37,411 bases of DNA from Spirochaetales bacterium (lineage in GTDB: Bacteria; Spirochaetota; Spirochaetia; JC444; Marispirochaetaceae). Under the pieces are notes generated by a model, which worked only from the letters and a program-made list of their open reading frames with translations, was not told the DNA's origin and did not search any database. Below are positions 8,893 to 17,107 of this stretch, piece by piece. How positions within the stretch are numbered: position 1 is the first letter of the stretch; the number at the start of each line of letters is the position of its first letter. The position numbers and the translations under genes are program-made. The stretch covers positions 1 through 37,411 of the forward strand of contig JAFGQL010000166.1 of the NCBI GenBank assembly GCA_016935695.1. The letters run 5' to 3'.

Positions 8893-9040
8893 TATTACCG
8901 TTCCGGCCATTCCATAAGAAGCGATTATAGGATATAATAATGCCACTAATTCCGAGATCAACGTTTTCTTTATCCGATTCATGAACAAATCCAAAAAGAC
9001 TTTATCTCGTAAATCCAAAGTGTTAATGTACAGGAGTACT
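8893..9040. promoter_or_regulatory. Divergent promoter region between modF and the helicase gene, with abutting -10 elements
   Basis: On the plus strand TATAAT occurs at 8933-8938. On the minus strand TATAAT occurs at 8924-8929, four bases away, so polymerases firing in the two directions would compete. Good -35 boxes are not obvious. The helicase mRNA would have a leader of roughly 95 bases containing the direct repeat AAATCCAAA (8987-8995 and 9011-9019) and ending with AGGAG at 9032-9036. Confidence 0.35.
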
Positions 9041-10546
9041 ATGTCACATTTTTCTGATTTTCCTCTCATCGATGCCCTCAAGCAGGCTGTTGAGAAAATG
9101 GGGTTCGATACCCCTACCGAAGTCCAGGCCGGCGTTATCCCGCTGGTCCTCGAACATCCCGGCGATGTTGTCGCCCTGGCCCCCACGGGAACGGGTAAAA
9201 CCGCCGCCTTCGGGCTTCCTCTTCTGCAGAGACTGAATCCCGAAATACACGGTATACAGGTCCTTGTCGTAACCCCCACCCGTGAGCTGTGCAATCAGGT
9301 CGCCGCCGAGCTGTCGAAATACGCGTCATTCCTGAAAGGGGTGGACATCCTGCCGGTGTACGGCGGCGCCGCCTTTCGCAGCCAGGTTCAGGGCTTAAAG
9401 CGCGGTCCCCAGATCGTGGTTGCAACCCCCGGTCGTTTGATCGACCACATGCAGAGGGGCAGCATCCGCATGGACTCGATTAGTACCGTGGTATTGGACG
9501 AAGCCGACGAAATGCTCTCCCTTGGTTTCCGGGATGACATGGAAAAGATCCTTCAGGGAACTCCCGATGACCGCCGGGTATGGCTGTTTTCCGCCACCAT
9601 GCCGGCTGATATCCGCAAAATTGTGGCGTCTCACCTGAAAAACACCGTTGAGTTCAAGACAAGCAGGGGCGAGGACAGGGCGGCATCCACTATTGAACAC
9701 AAATACGTACTGGTACAGCACCGGGACCGTGAAAAGGCCCTGGAGGGAATTGTCGCCGTGGAAAGCGATATCTACGGTATCGTGTTTTGCAGAACCAAGG
9801 ACCAGACCAAGGAAGTGGCAAACGCCATGGCAACCCATGGTTTTTCCGCCGACGCCCTCCACGGAGACCTGAGCCAGGTCCAGCGGGAATACGTAATGCA
9901 CCGTTTCCGTAACCAGGTTATCAAGGTATTGGTCGCCACCGATGTGGCTGCCCGGGGTATTGATGTGGAAGACCTTACCCATGTTATCCACTACGAGCTG
10001 CCTGATGAACGGGAACGGTACATACACCGCAGCGGAAGGACCGGACGGGCGGGCAAAAAGGGCATATCCATTGCGATTGTCGCGCCCAGGGAACACGGCC
10101 AGCTGCACCGTCTGGAAAAGCTGATCGGCCAGACCTTCGAAAAAATTGAAGTGCCGCGGTCCGGCGATATACTCAAGTCCCGTCTTGCCAAGTTTGTGAG
10201 GGAAATTGAAGAAGGCACCGAATTACCCGAGGAATATCAGGGCTACGCAAAGGAGCTTGTTGAACGCCTTGCGGGGATTCCCCGGCAGGACCTCATACAG
10301 AGTTTTCTTGGTGTATACCTCAAGACCCTTGCGGGAAGCGGCGGAAACGATGAGAATATAAACCTGGATCCCAGCCAGGCGATACGGCCTGAATTCCCCG
10401 TCCGCCGTGGAAAAAGCCCAAGAGGCGGTTATCCCGGTCCCGGCAAAGGCCGGAGCGGTGAAAGAGGCCGCAGTTACGGCGGCTATAAGGGCAAAGGGAA
10501 AACCTACCCGGGGCCCAAGAGCGGTCCCCGGAAAAAACGGCCGTAA
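9041..10546 (+). CDS. DEAD-box ATP-dependent RNA helicase
   Basis: The 501-residue protein has the full DEAD-box motif set: Q motif GFDTPTEVQ (21-29), motif I APTGTGKT (47-54), PTREL, GG, TPGR, motif II DEAD (153-156), motif III SAT (184-186), VATDVAARGID and HRSGRTGRAG. The C-terminal tail is rich in Gly, Arg, Lys and Pro (RGGYPGPGKGRSGERGRSYGG) and likely binds RNA. Such enzymes unwind RNA during ribosome assembly, cold adaptation or mRNA decay; DeaD/CsdA-like or RhlE-like roles cannot be separated here. I start at the ATG at 9041 with AGGAG five bases upstream; an in-frame ATG at 8981 would add 20 basic residues but has no ribosome-binding site. Confidence 0.95.
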   Translation: MSHFSDFPLIDALKQAVEKMGFDTPTEVQAGVIPLVLEHPGDVVALAPTGTGKTAAFGLPLLQRLNPEIHGIQVLVVTPTRELCNQVAAELSKYASFLKGVDILPVYGGAAFRSQVQGLKRGPQIVVATPGRLIDHMQRGSIRMDSISTVVLDEADEMLSLGFRDDMEKILQGTPDDRRVWLFSATMPADIRKIVASHLKNTVEFKTSRGEDRAASTIEHKYVLVQHRDREKALEGIVAVESDIYGIVFCRTKDQTKEVANAMATHGFSADALHGDLSQVQREYVMHRFRNQVIKVLVATDVAARGIDVEDLTHVIHYELPDERERYIHRSGRTGRAGKKGISIAIVAPREHGQLHRLEKLIGQTFEKIEVPRSGDILKSRLAKFVREIEEGTELPEEYQGYAKELVERLAGIPRQDLIQSFLGVYLKTLAGSGGNDENINLDPSQAIRPEFPVRRGKSPRGGYPGPGKGRSGERGRSYGGYKGKGKTYPGPKSGPRKKRP

Positions 10547-10591
10547 ACAGGCAGTGTCCCGGTACACTTTTCGGATAAGCTGGAGGTATGT

Positions 10592-11752
10592 ATGAACAGA
10601 GAACTGGCTGCAACTCCGCCCATGGGGTGGAATTCGTGGAACATGTTCGGTCCCGCAGTAGACGAAGAAAAGATAATGCGGACTGCCGACACACTCGTAA
10701 AAAAAGGGATGAAGGAACTTGGGTATACCTATGTGGTCATTGACGACTGCTGGACCATTAAGGACGGCCGTGACCCGCAGGGCAACCTTGTTCCCGATCC
10801 CGGCCGTTTTCCGTCGGGGATCAAGGCCCTTGCTGATTATGTGCACAGCAAAGGCCTCAAGCTGGGTATCTATTCAGACGCAGCGGACCGGACCTGTGCG
10901 GGATATCCCGGCAGTTACGGACATGAAGAACAGGACGCCGCCCTGTGGGCATCCTGGGGCATTGATTTTTTGAAATACGATTACTGCAACGCTCCCTGGG
11001 ACCAGAAAAGCGCCATAGAGCGTTACCGGCGGATGGGGAATGCCCTGGCTTCCTGCGGTCGGGATATTCTTTTTTCCCTGTGTGAATGGGGCGCCCGCAG
11101 TCCCCACCTGTGGGGAAAGACCGTCGGCGGAAGCATGTGGCGTTCGTCGGGGGACATTTTCGACAGCTGGGTGGACATATGGGTACAGCCTCCGGGCGGT
11201 ATCGGTTATTACGGTGTGGGTATCGACACCAATATAGAACTGGCTGCCCGGATTGCCGGTTACGGCGGTCCCGGGGGATGGAATGACCTGGACATGCTGG
11301 TTGTCGGTCTCAAAGGCAAGGGGCAGATTGAAGGCAATGGCTTAAGCCCCTTTGAATACCGCACTCATATGAGCGTCTGGTCCATTACCTGTTCGCCCCT
11401 GTTTATCGGCTGCGATATTACCGCCATGGACGCCGATACAGAGGCCATCCTTACAAATCCCCATGTTATCGCCGTCAACCAGGACCCTCTCGGTGTCCCC
11501 GGGAAGCGCATTCTTTCAAAAAACGGCTGCGACGTGTTCCGCAAACCTCTTCATGACGGCAGCACCGCCATGGCAGTGGTCAACCGTGGATCAGCGCCTG
11601 CCGAGTGTTCCTTCTCTGCCGGTGAACTGGGTTTCCTGGACACCGAAAAAACCGTGTTCGATATCTGGCAAGGGGCAAATACCCATGAATTCACCGGGGA
11701 CCTCCGGGTGAAGATAGAGGCCCACGAAACCAAATTCTGGCTGATACCTTAG
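10592..11752 (+). CDS. Alpha-galactosidase, glycoside hydrolase family 27
   Basis: The 386-residue protein opens with PPMGWNSWNMFG, the GH27 signature, and continues with VIDDCW, GLKLGIYSD, FLKYDYC and RSSGDIFDSW. By family pattern Asp130 (in KYDYC) is the nucleophile and Asp188 (in SSGDI) the acid/base. The barrel is followed by a short beta domain near residues 300-386. It would release terminal alpha-galactose from oligosaccharides such as melibiose or raffinose types. There is no signal peptide, so it should act in the cytoplasm on imported sugar. GGAGG precedes the ATG. It lies 45 bases behind the helicase gene and may be co-transcribed. Its stop overlaps the stop of the convergent kinase gene by four bases. 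Confidence 0.92.
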   Translation: MNRELAATPPMGWNSWNMFGPAVDEEKIMRTADTLVKKGMKELGYTYVVIDDCWTIKDGRDPQGNLVPDPGRFPSGIKALADYVHSKGLKLGIYSDAADRTCAGYPGSYGHEEQDAALWASWGIDFLKYDYCNAPWDQKSAIERYRRMGNALASCGRDILFSLCEWGARSPHLWGKTVGGSMWRSSGDIFDSWVDIWVQPPGGIGYYGVGIDTNIELAARIAGYGGPGGWNDLDMLVVGLKGKGQIEGNGLSPFEYRTHMSVWSITCSPLFIGCDITAMDADTEAILTNPHVIAVNQDPLGVPGKRILSKNGCDVFRKPLHDGSTAMAVVNRGSAPAECSFSAGELGFLDTEKTVFDIWQGANTHEFTGDLRVKIEAHETKFWLIP

Positions 11753-13647
11753 GTTTTCCGTTCTACGGGAATCCGCAAAAGAAGCCGGAACCCCTTCTGA
11801 GAGGACATCTCCATGTCCGCTTCAAGCTGCTTTGACAGAATTTCGATGATCTGAAACCCGAAGCCCTGGGTCTGTTCCGGTCCTGCTGCTGACGGAGGCA
11901 GTCCCCTGCCGTCATCGGTGTAATCCAGCACCGTAACGCCGTTTTCGGTGAACAGCTTTACCGAGATACGGCCTTGATCTCGGTCACGGAAGGCGTGTTT
12001 ACAGCTGTTGGTTACCAGCTCGTTCAGAATGAGTCCCAGGGGAATGGCCCGTTCAATGGAAAAGGTGATGTCCATTACGTTGAAATCCACCGTAATGGGC
12101 AAACGGTCCAGGTTCAGGCTCTGGTACAGGTTTTTCATTATGTGGTCCAGGTATTCCTGAAGTTTGATGCTTGAATAATCCTCGGCCTGGTACAGCATTT
12201 CATGGACTTCCACCATGGTATACATGCGGTTTTTCGCTATATCCAGGAAATCCTGCATTTCCCGGTTATCGGTCGAGTGTTTCTGCAGGCTGAACAGGCT
12301 TGCCACCGCCTGGAAATTGTTTTTCACCCGGTGGTGGACTTCCTTCAGGAGCGCGGAACGCTCTTCCAGGCTTCGGAGCAGGGCCTCATCGACGGTCCGC
12401 TTGCGCTCTACCATATTATTGGTGAGTTCCGCTATCTCCCGCAGTTCATGGATGCGGAACTTGTTTAAATCCAGCATCTTGTTTTCGAACACCGAGGTAC
12501 GGAAGAACGCGTAAAACAGCCGGTAGCTTTTCTTGAATTGCAGGGAAAACCATCCTATGGCGAACAATGCCAAAAGCAGGACGGCGGCATATACCGCGCT
12601 GAGGGTCATGATGCGCATGGATATGGTTTTCTGAAGACGTTCTCTGGCCGCGGCAATTTCGTTGTCTATTTCATGAACGTACACGCCGAATCCCAGGTAC
12701 CATCCCCAGTTCTCTACCGGCGCCGCGTAGCTGATTTTCGGCTGGGGCCGGGCGCCTTCGAATCCGGGCATGACATATTCCACAAAACCGCCGCCCTTGC
12801 GGGCCGCGGCGATTAATTCCTGTACGATTTTCTTCCCCTGGGAATCCCTTAGCTCAAACATGTTGTTCCCTTTCTCCGGGCCCAAGAGGCTCACCCCGTC
12901 ATAGGTTCCACCGAATATGTACCCCGCATCCTTTATCCTGATGGAAGACAGATCCTCGAGTATTTCTTTCTTCATATCGTTTTCCACAGACTCCGGGTAT
13001 TCTCCTACGCCGACAATCCAGTCGATACTGGGGATCATTTTTACGTAAGCAATTTTCTTATGAAAGGTGCTCATGTCGCCGGGCATGGGCCAGGTGTACT
13101 CGTAAAAGCCCTCTCCCCTGGTTTCGGCGATCGCCAAAAGATCGGGAACGACGGGCTGACCGTTCGAGTCCCGGACCTCCGCCATGTTTTTCCCTTCCAG
13201 GGAAGGATTAAGGGGGAACAGCTGTTCGGTCAGGGTGCGGTCAAAGGCAAAATAATAGCCCCGGCCGTTGAAGAAGCGTATACTCCGCAGGGTTTCCCTC
13301 ACTATTTCCCTTACCCGGGCCTTGTCAAAACGGTCTTTGTAATGGACGGAAAGCTGCCCTGCGATGTCCGCCGCTTCCTGTACCCTTGCTTTGATGTTTG
13401 CCCGGGCAATAGCTTCCGCGTAGGACCTTTTACCATTGATATACGCAAGGACACTGTCCACTTCTTCCTTTAAAAAGGCCTTTTTCTGTTCAATGTAGTC
13501 CTGTTTGAGTTTCCGGGATTCCGCGGCGAATGCGCGCATCTCGGTCATGGTAAGAAGCACGCCGTTCGCGGCGAGGGAAAGAAACACGGTTACTGCAATG
13601 AACGTGAGGATCAGGCCGCTGAGCCGGAAAGTACGGGGTTTGCTCAT
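11749..13647 (-). CDS. Double-Cache sensor histidine kinase (HisKA_2 type)
   Basis: This is a 632-residue membrane kinase. A first transmembrane helix (LILTFIAVTVFLSLAANGVL) is followed by a periplasmic region of about 300 residues with two Cache-like repeats, marked by FNGRGYYFAFD with WIVGVGEYPE and by DAGYIFGGTYDG with WGWYLGFGVYV. A second helix follows (LSAVYAAVLLLALFAIGWF). The cytoplasmic part has the HisKA_2 phospho-acceptor motif EVHHRVKNN (His438-439) and an HATPase domain with LILNELVTNSCKHAF, DDGRGLP and GFGFQII. It would sense small organic ligands outside and phosphorylate a response regulator, but none is encoded nearby, so it looks orphan. The ATG at 13647 is preferred to a TTG at 13692; neither has a clear ribosome-binding site. 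Confidence 0.88.
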   Translation of the reverse strand: MSKPRTFRLSGLILTFIAVTVFLSLAANGVLLTMTEMRAFAAESRKLKQDYIEQKKAFLKEEVDSVLAYINGKRSYAEAIARANIKARVQEAADIAGQLSVHYKDRFDKARVREIVRETLRSIRFFNGRGYYFAFDRTLTEQLFPLNPSLEGKNMAEVRDSNGQPVVPDLLAIAETRGEGFYEYTWPMPGDMSTFHKKIAYVKMIPSIDWIVGVGEYPESVENDMKKEILEDLSSIRIKDAGYIFGGTYDGVSLLGPEKGNNMFELRDSQGKKIVQELIAAARKGGGFVEYVMPGFEGARPQPKISYAAPVENWGWYLGFGVYVHEIDNEIAAARERLQKTISMRIMTLSAVYAAVLLLALFAIGWFSLQFKKSYRLFYAFFRTSVFENKMLDLNKFRIHELREIAELTNNMVERKRTVDEALLRSLEERSALLKEVHHRVKNNFQAVASLFSLQKHSTDNREMQDFLDIAKNRMYTMVEVHEMLYQAEDYSSIKLQEYLDHIMKNLYQSLNLDRLPITVDFNVMDITFSIERAIPLGLILNELVTNSCKHAFRDRDQGRISVKLFTENGVTVLDYTDDGRGLPPSAAGPEQTQGFGFQIIEILSKQLEADMEMSSQKGFRLLLRIPVERKT

Positions 13648-13838
13648 GGAATAAGTGTAGTAAAGGCGTGAGCGGACTACAAGTGGTTTCAAGCTGCTCT
13701 CTAAATATGACAGGACTCACGGTGTTTTTAAGAGGGTGGTTTTTTTTGCTGTGTGCAAATATACTTTATCGTGGCAGTCGTGTATGATGTCGGACTGTGC
13801 CTTCACAGACGGCAGGCAGGTTACAAGGAGGAGCGTAA
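13648..13838. promoter_or_regulatory. Divergent intergenic region upstream of purA and the histidine kinase
   Basis: The region holds a perfect 5-5-5 inverted repeat (TTTGC, TGTGT, GCAAA at about 13747-13761), TATACT just after it, and TATGAT about 55 bases before the purA start. AAGGAGGAG precedes the purA ATG at 13839. No strong -35 element is evident, so the exact promoter is uncertain. The inverted repeat could be an operator. No small gene is seen. Confidence 0.3.
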
Positions 13839-15098
13839 ATGGTTCATGCGGTTGTAGGACTTAACTGGGGCGACGAGGGGAAGGGCCGAATGGTCGATTA
13901 TTACGCCGCCGAATCAGATATGGTGGTACGTTTTCAGGGCGGCAGCAATGCCGGACATACGGTCAAGAACGAAAAAGGGGACTTCGCCTTCCACAGTCTG
14001 CCTTCGGGAGTATGCTACCCGGAGGTACAGAATGTAATCGCCTCCGGCGCCGTACTCAACCCGAAAGAGCTGTTTGAAGAAATGACGGGTATCGGCGAAA
14101 AGGTCGGATCATTCAAGCTTCTCATATCCGACCGGGCTATTCTGACTCTGCCCTATCATGTCCTTCAGGAAAAAGCCGAGGAAGAACGTCTGGGCGACAA
14201 GAAATACGGATCCACCCTTTCCGGGATCGCTCCCGGATACGGCGATAAATTCCTGAAAAAAGGCATCCAGACCGGTGAGCTTTTGTATCCGGACTACCTG
14301 CGGGATCACGTCAGAGATGTGGTCGACTACAAGAATTTTCTCCTGGCCTCCTACGGCATTGCATCCCTCGATGCAGGGGAAATATATGACTGGCTCGTGG
14401 AATACGGAGAAAAGATCATTCCTTACATAGGCGATGCCGGCGCGGCGGTGTCCGGTGCCGTCGCCAAGGGCCAAACGGTCCTGCTGGAAGCCCAGCTTGG
14501 GGCCTTGAGGGACATTTCCCACGGGATCTATCCCTATACCACCTCGTCCTCGGTCCTGGCGGGATACGCCTGCGCCTCGGTGCCAGTCAAGCCGTCTGCG
14601 GTATCAACCATCACCGGTATCACCAAGGCCTACTCTACCTGTGTAGGAGACGGCGCCTTTGTTACCGAACTGTCGGGAGAGGTGGCCGACCGCATCCGTG
14701 AAACCGGTAAGGAATACGGCGCCAAGACCGGACGGCCCAGAAGGATCGGCTGGTTCGATACGGTAGCCACCCGTTACGGCTGCAGGCTTCAGGGCGCCGA
14801 CGAAGCGGTCATGACCTGCCTTGATGTATTGAGCGGTCTGGAAGAACTGAAGGTGTGCACCGCCTACCGGATCGGCAATCAGGTGACAGGCGATTTCCCT
14901 GTGTATCCGGCCCTTCTTGAGGCCGAGCCGGTCTACGAGACGCTGCCAGGCTGGAAGGAAGATCTGGGGGATGTCCGGTCCTTCGATGAGCTTCCTCCGC
15001 GGGCCCGGTCGTATGTGGAATTCATCGAGGACCGCATAGAGACCCGCATTTCCTGTATCTCCGTCGGGCCCCGCCGGGACGAGCTCTTTTTCCGCTAG
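13839..15098 (+). CDS. purA: Adenylosuccinate synthetase, divergent form
   Basis: This GTP-dependent enzyme would join IMP and aspartate to make adenylosuccinate in AMP synthesis. It has 419 residues against about 430 usually. GLNWGDEGKG near residue 8 carries the expected catalytic Asp12, and GGSNAGHT carries His40. The C-terminal half retains TGRPRRIGWFD and a PVYETLPGWKEDL segment. Several nucleotide-contact motifs are altered: the usual EGAQGTLLD-type stretch reads LEAQLGALRD, GIGPAYEDK reads GIAPGYGDK, and the TKLDVL motif reads TCLDVL. Retention of Asp in GDEGKG argues against the phage PurZ variant. The ribosome-binding site is strong. It converges with the APH-type kinase gene with 14 bases between. 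Confidence 0.9.
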   Translation: MVHAVVGLNWGDEGKGRMVDYYAAESDMVVRFQGGSNAGHTVKNEKGDFAFHSLPSGVCYPEVQNVIASGAVLNPKELFEEMTGIGEKVGSFKLLISDRAILTLPYHVLQEKAEEERLGDKKYGSTLSGIAPGYGDKFLKKGIQTGELLYPDYLRDHVRDVVDYKNFLLASYGIASLDAGEIYDWLVEYGEKIIPYIGDAGAAVSGAVAKGQTVLLEAQLGALRDISHGIYPYTTSSSVLAGYACASVPVKPSAVSTITGITKAYSTCVGDGAFVTELSGEVADRIRETGKEYGAKTGRPRRIGWFDTVATRYGCRLQGADEAVMTCLDVLSGLEELKVCTAYRIGNQVTGDFPVYPALLEAEPVYETLPGWKEDLGDVRSFDELPPRARSYVEFIEDRIETRISCISVGPRRDELFFR

Positions 15099-15112
15099 GC
15101 TGTATCCTGGTT

Positions 15113-15907
15113 TTACAGATTGCCGCGGACAAGGGACATAAGCCATTGCTGTTCCCCGGGAATCTGTTCCACAAGCCGCGCCGCGGCCATTACCGGAATC
15201 CATTGGCAAAAATCACCCTTGCGTTTACCGGAAAGCCCCAGATACTCGTTTCGGAAGACCCGGGCCATTGCCGGCTTGAGGCATTTCAGCAGGATTTTCA
15301 GGGGCGCCGGGATACCCTCCGGCAGATAGGGTGATGCAAACATAAGCCAGGTTCTGGCCGCGTCGCTCAAGGGGTTTCCCGCGTAGGCGTTCATCCAGTC
15401 GATGGCAATGTATTCTCCGCCGCGGACCATGATGTTCCCGGGATGGTAGTCACCGTGGCACAGGAAGGCTTGTGAATCGAGACCCTCTAGTCGTGCGATT
15501 ACTTTCTCATAATAACCGCCTAACTGTTCCTTCGAAAGACCTATCATGTCTCCCAGGCGTTCTCTCTGGGAGATGAGTTTTTTCGGTGCTGCGATGGAAT
15601 TGATCCGGTACTGTTCCCTCGCCATGTTTTTGATGAATTTTTTAAGGGGCGCGAAGGGTTTTTTGAAGTTGGCCATCAACTCATAACCGGATATCCGTTC
15701 ATATACCAGACCGGTCCGTCCGCCGGACTTCTGAATCCCATGGAACTGCGGCGCTGCTCCCAGACCGTTGATTGCTTCGGCGATCCGGGCTTCATGGAGG
15801 GCCATGCCTTCATCGAAATGGGGGTAATACAGTTTCAGGATCCGGTCGTTCTCCAGAGAGAAAATTTCCGCGGTCATTCCTTTTCCAATAAGAGTGAGTT
15901 CCGGCAT
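15113..15907 (-). CDS. Aminoglycoside phosphotransferase-family (APH-like) small-molecule kinase
   Basis: This 264-residue protein has the kinase-like APH fold. An N-terminal lobe carries GKGMTAEIFSLENDRILKLYYP, with the Lys expected to bind ATP. The catalytic loop FLCHGDYHPGNIM (near residue 153) has the HGDxHxxN signature, and YIAIDWMNA supplies the metal-binding Asp. The family phosphorylates antibiotics, choline, homoserine, fructosamine or other hydroxyl compounds. Nothing in the sequence or neighbourhood points to resistance, and a metabolic kinase is as likely. AAGGAG lies before the ATG. It is divergent from the OsmC-like gene. Confidence 0.87.
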   Translation of the reverse strand: MPELTLIGKGMTAEIFSLENDRILKLYYPHFDEGMALHEARIAEAINGLGAAPQFHGIQKSGGRTGLVYERISGYELMANFKKPFAPLKKFIKNMAREQYRINSIAAPKKLISQRERLGDMIGLSKEQLGGYYEKVIARLEGLDSQAFLCHGDYHPGNIMVRGGEYIAIDWMNAYAGNPLSDAARTWLMFASPYLPEGIPAPLKILLKCLKPAMARVFRNEYLGLSGKRKGDFCQWIPVMAAARLVEQIPGEQQWLMSLVRGNL

Positions 15908-15992
15908 GCCAAAGGCTCCTTTTTTTCCGGCCGCAGACGTCCTAAAGGCCGTCAGTATGCTTTGTGTGTATGAATTTCCTGTGGATATCTAC

Positions 15993-16022
15993 CGTGAAAC
16001 TCTTGCTTTATTCACGTATAAA
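15993..16022 (+). promoter_or_regulatory. Candidate promoter and operator for the OsmC-like gene
   Basis: TATAAA (16017-16022) is a plausible -10 and GTGAAA (15994-15999) a weak -35 with a 17-base spacer. A 6-bp inverted repeat, CGTGAA at 15993-15998 and TTCACG at 16011-16016, overlaps the -35 and abuts the -10, the usual layout for a repressor site. Confidence 0.35.
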
Positions 16023-16065
16023 AATACCTTGCCCCGATGACGGGTTGTGGTTTATCTTTCAATCC

Positions 16066-16476
16066 ATGAAAGCATACGGAAAACTTATAAACGGCAGTTT
16101 ACGGTCGGTCCTCACCGATGACAGGGGACACGAAGTGTTGAGCGATGTTGGCCAGGAGTTCGGCGGTGAAGACACCGCGCCGAGCGCCCTGGAATTGACG
16201 GCCCTTTCCCTCGCGGGGTGTCTGACCACCATATGGGGCATTGTGGCAAAGAATTCCGGGGTAAGCTATACGGACTTCGAGGTGGAGATTGATGCCGAGA
16301 AGGACAGCCCCATGGGCACCATCTGCAAGGCCAGGGCCACTGCCCGGGTCAGCTCCGGCGAGGACCGTGTAAAGCTGGAAAAATGTTTCGAGAAGGTCCT
16401 GAAATCCTGTCCCGTCGGCCAGATATGGGAAAAAGCGGGGATTGATCTGACCGAGGAACTGGTTATTCGAGACTGA
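16066..16476 (+). CDS. OsmC/Ohr-family protein
   Basis: The 136-residue protein shows OsmC-family patterns: a beta-rich start, the APSALELTALSLAGCLTT helix with Cys52, and a CPVGQIWEKAG segment with Cys115. These are the two cysteines expected for thiol-dependent reduction of organic hydroperoxides, though many OsmC-like proteins lack a proven peroxidase role. I start at the ATG at 16066, which gives a family-typical N terminus; the frame is open back to 15964 but those residues look non-coding. There is no strong ribosome-binding site. Its last 14 bases overlap the end of the convergent tonB gene. Confidence 0.85.
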   Translation: MKAYGKLINGSLRSVLTDDRGHEVLSDVGQEFGGEDTAPSALELTALSLAGCLTTIWGIVAKNSGVSYTDFEVEIDAEKDSPMGTICKARATARVSSGEDRVKLEKCFEKVLKSCPVGQIWEKAGIDLTEELVIRD

Positions 16477-17107
16477 ACCGGATCGGATAGCGAAAGCGTA
16501 CGGCTACCGGCGTTTCGTTGGCCATGGCAGGGGTGCAGGTAATGCCTTCAAAGGCCGCCACGGCCGCCTGGGCCAGGCCGTAGCCCGGGTCTTTCAATAC
16601 CTCGATATCGCGGATACGCCCCGTACTGTCGATATACAGCATCAGATACACGACCCCTTCTATCTTTTGTTTGTTTGCCAGGGCCGGGTAGATGATATTT
16701 TCCCGGATGCGGTCGGTGGGGATGCCCGGAGGTCTGCTGATTTTATGCTGGGGAAGGTATTCAATGGGTGCATCGGCTTCCATGACGGTCTTGTCGGTCA
16801 CTTTCACGTCCTCTACCACCCCTTCCTGAGGGTCGACTTCAATCACTTCTTCCCGCTTGGGCGGCGTCTTTTCTACAGGTTTATCTTCCTGCTCCTTCAC
16901 CGGGGCAAGCTCTGTTATGTCCACCACCTTGAAAATGCTATGGTCTATCCTGTCCTCTGCCGGTACCGTCTTGAAGGTGAGGGTTAACAGTAGTATGACA
17001 TGGACCGCGGCGGCGGCGCCGTATACCAGGGTCCTGCTCCACGGGGGAACCGATCGATTGCCAGTGCCCACACGGGGCGGCAGAGGCTGTTTCATGATGG
17101 TTTCCAT
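16463..17107 (-). CDS. tonB: TonB-family energy transducer
   Basis: The 214-residue protein has one N-terminal membrane helix (LVYGAAAAVHVILLLTLTF, about residues 28-46). A charged Pro/Glu/Lys/Val periplasmic linker follows, then a C-terminal TonB domain (IIYPALANKQKIEGVVYLML, ID.TGRIRDIEV, FRYPIRFSL). It spans the periplasm and passes ExbB/ExbD energy to outer-membrane receptors, here most likely the two at 19404 and 22128. AAGGAG sits six bases before the ATG, and the upstream exbD stop overlaps it as TAATG, so translation is coupled. It is last in its operon. Confidence 0.93.
   Translation of the reverse strand: METIMKQPLPPRVGTGNRSVPPWSRTLVYGAAAAVHVILLLTLTFKTVPAEDRIDHSIFKVVDITELAPVKEQEDKPVEKTPPKREEVIEVDPQEGVVEDVKVTDKTVMEADAPIEYLPQHKISRPPGIPTDRIRENIIYPALANKQKIEGVVYLMLYIDSTGRIRDIEVLKDPGYGLAQAAVAAFEGITCTPAMANETPVAVRFRYPIRFSLE

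Noticed and set aside
8893-9294. N-terminal extension of the ModF-like protein
   Set aside because: It lies antisense to the start of the DEAD-box gene, reads as low-quality Cys/Ser/Arg-rich sequence, and a start with a ribosome-binding site at 8892 gives family length.
13839-15098. Phage-type PurZ (2-aminoadenine pathway) instead of PurA
   Set aside because: The active-site GDEGKG motif keeps the catalytic Asp that PurZ replaces, and no phage or nucleotide-modification genes are nearby.
15113-15907. Aminoglycoside resistance gene
   Set aside because: Only the general APH-fold motifs are visible; the family is mostly metabolic kinases and there is no mobile-element context.
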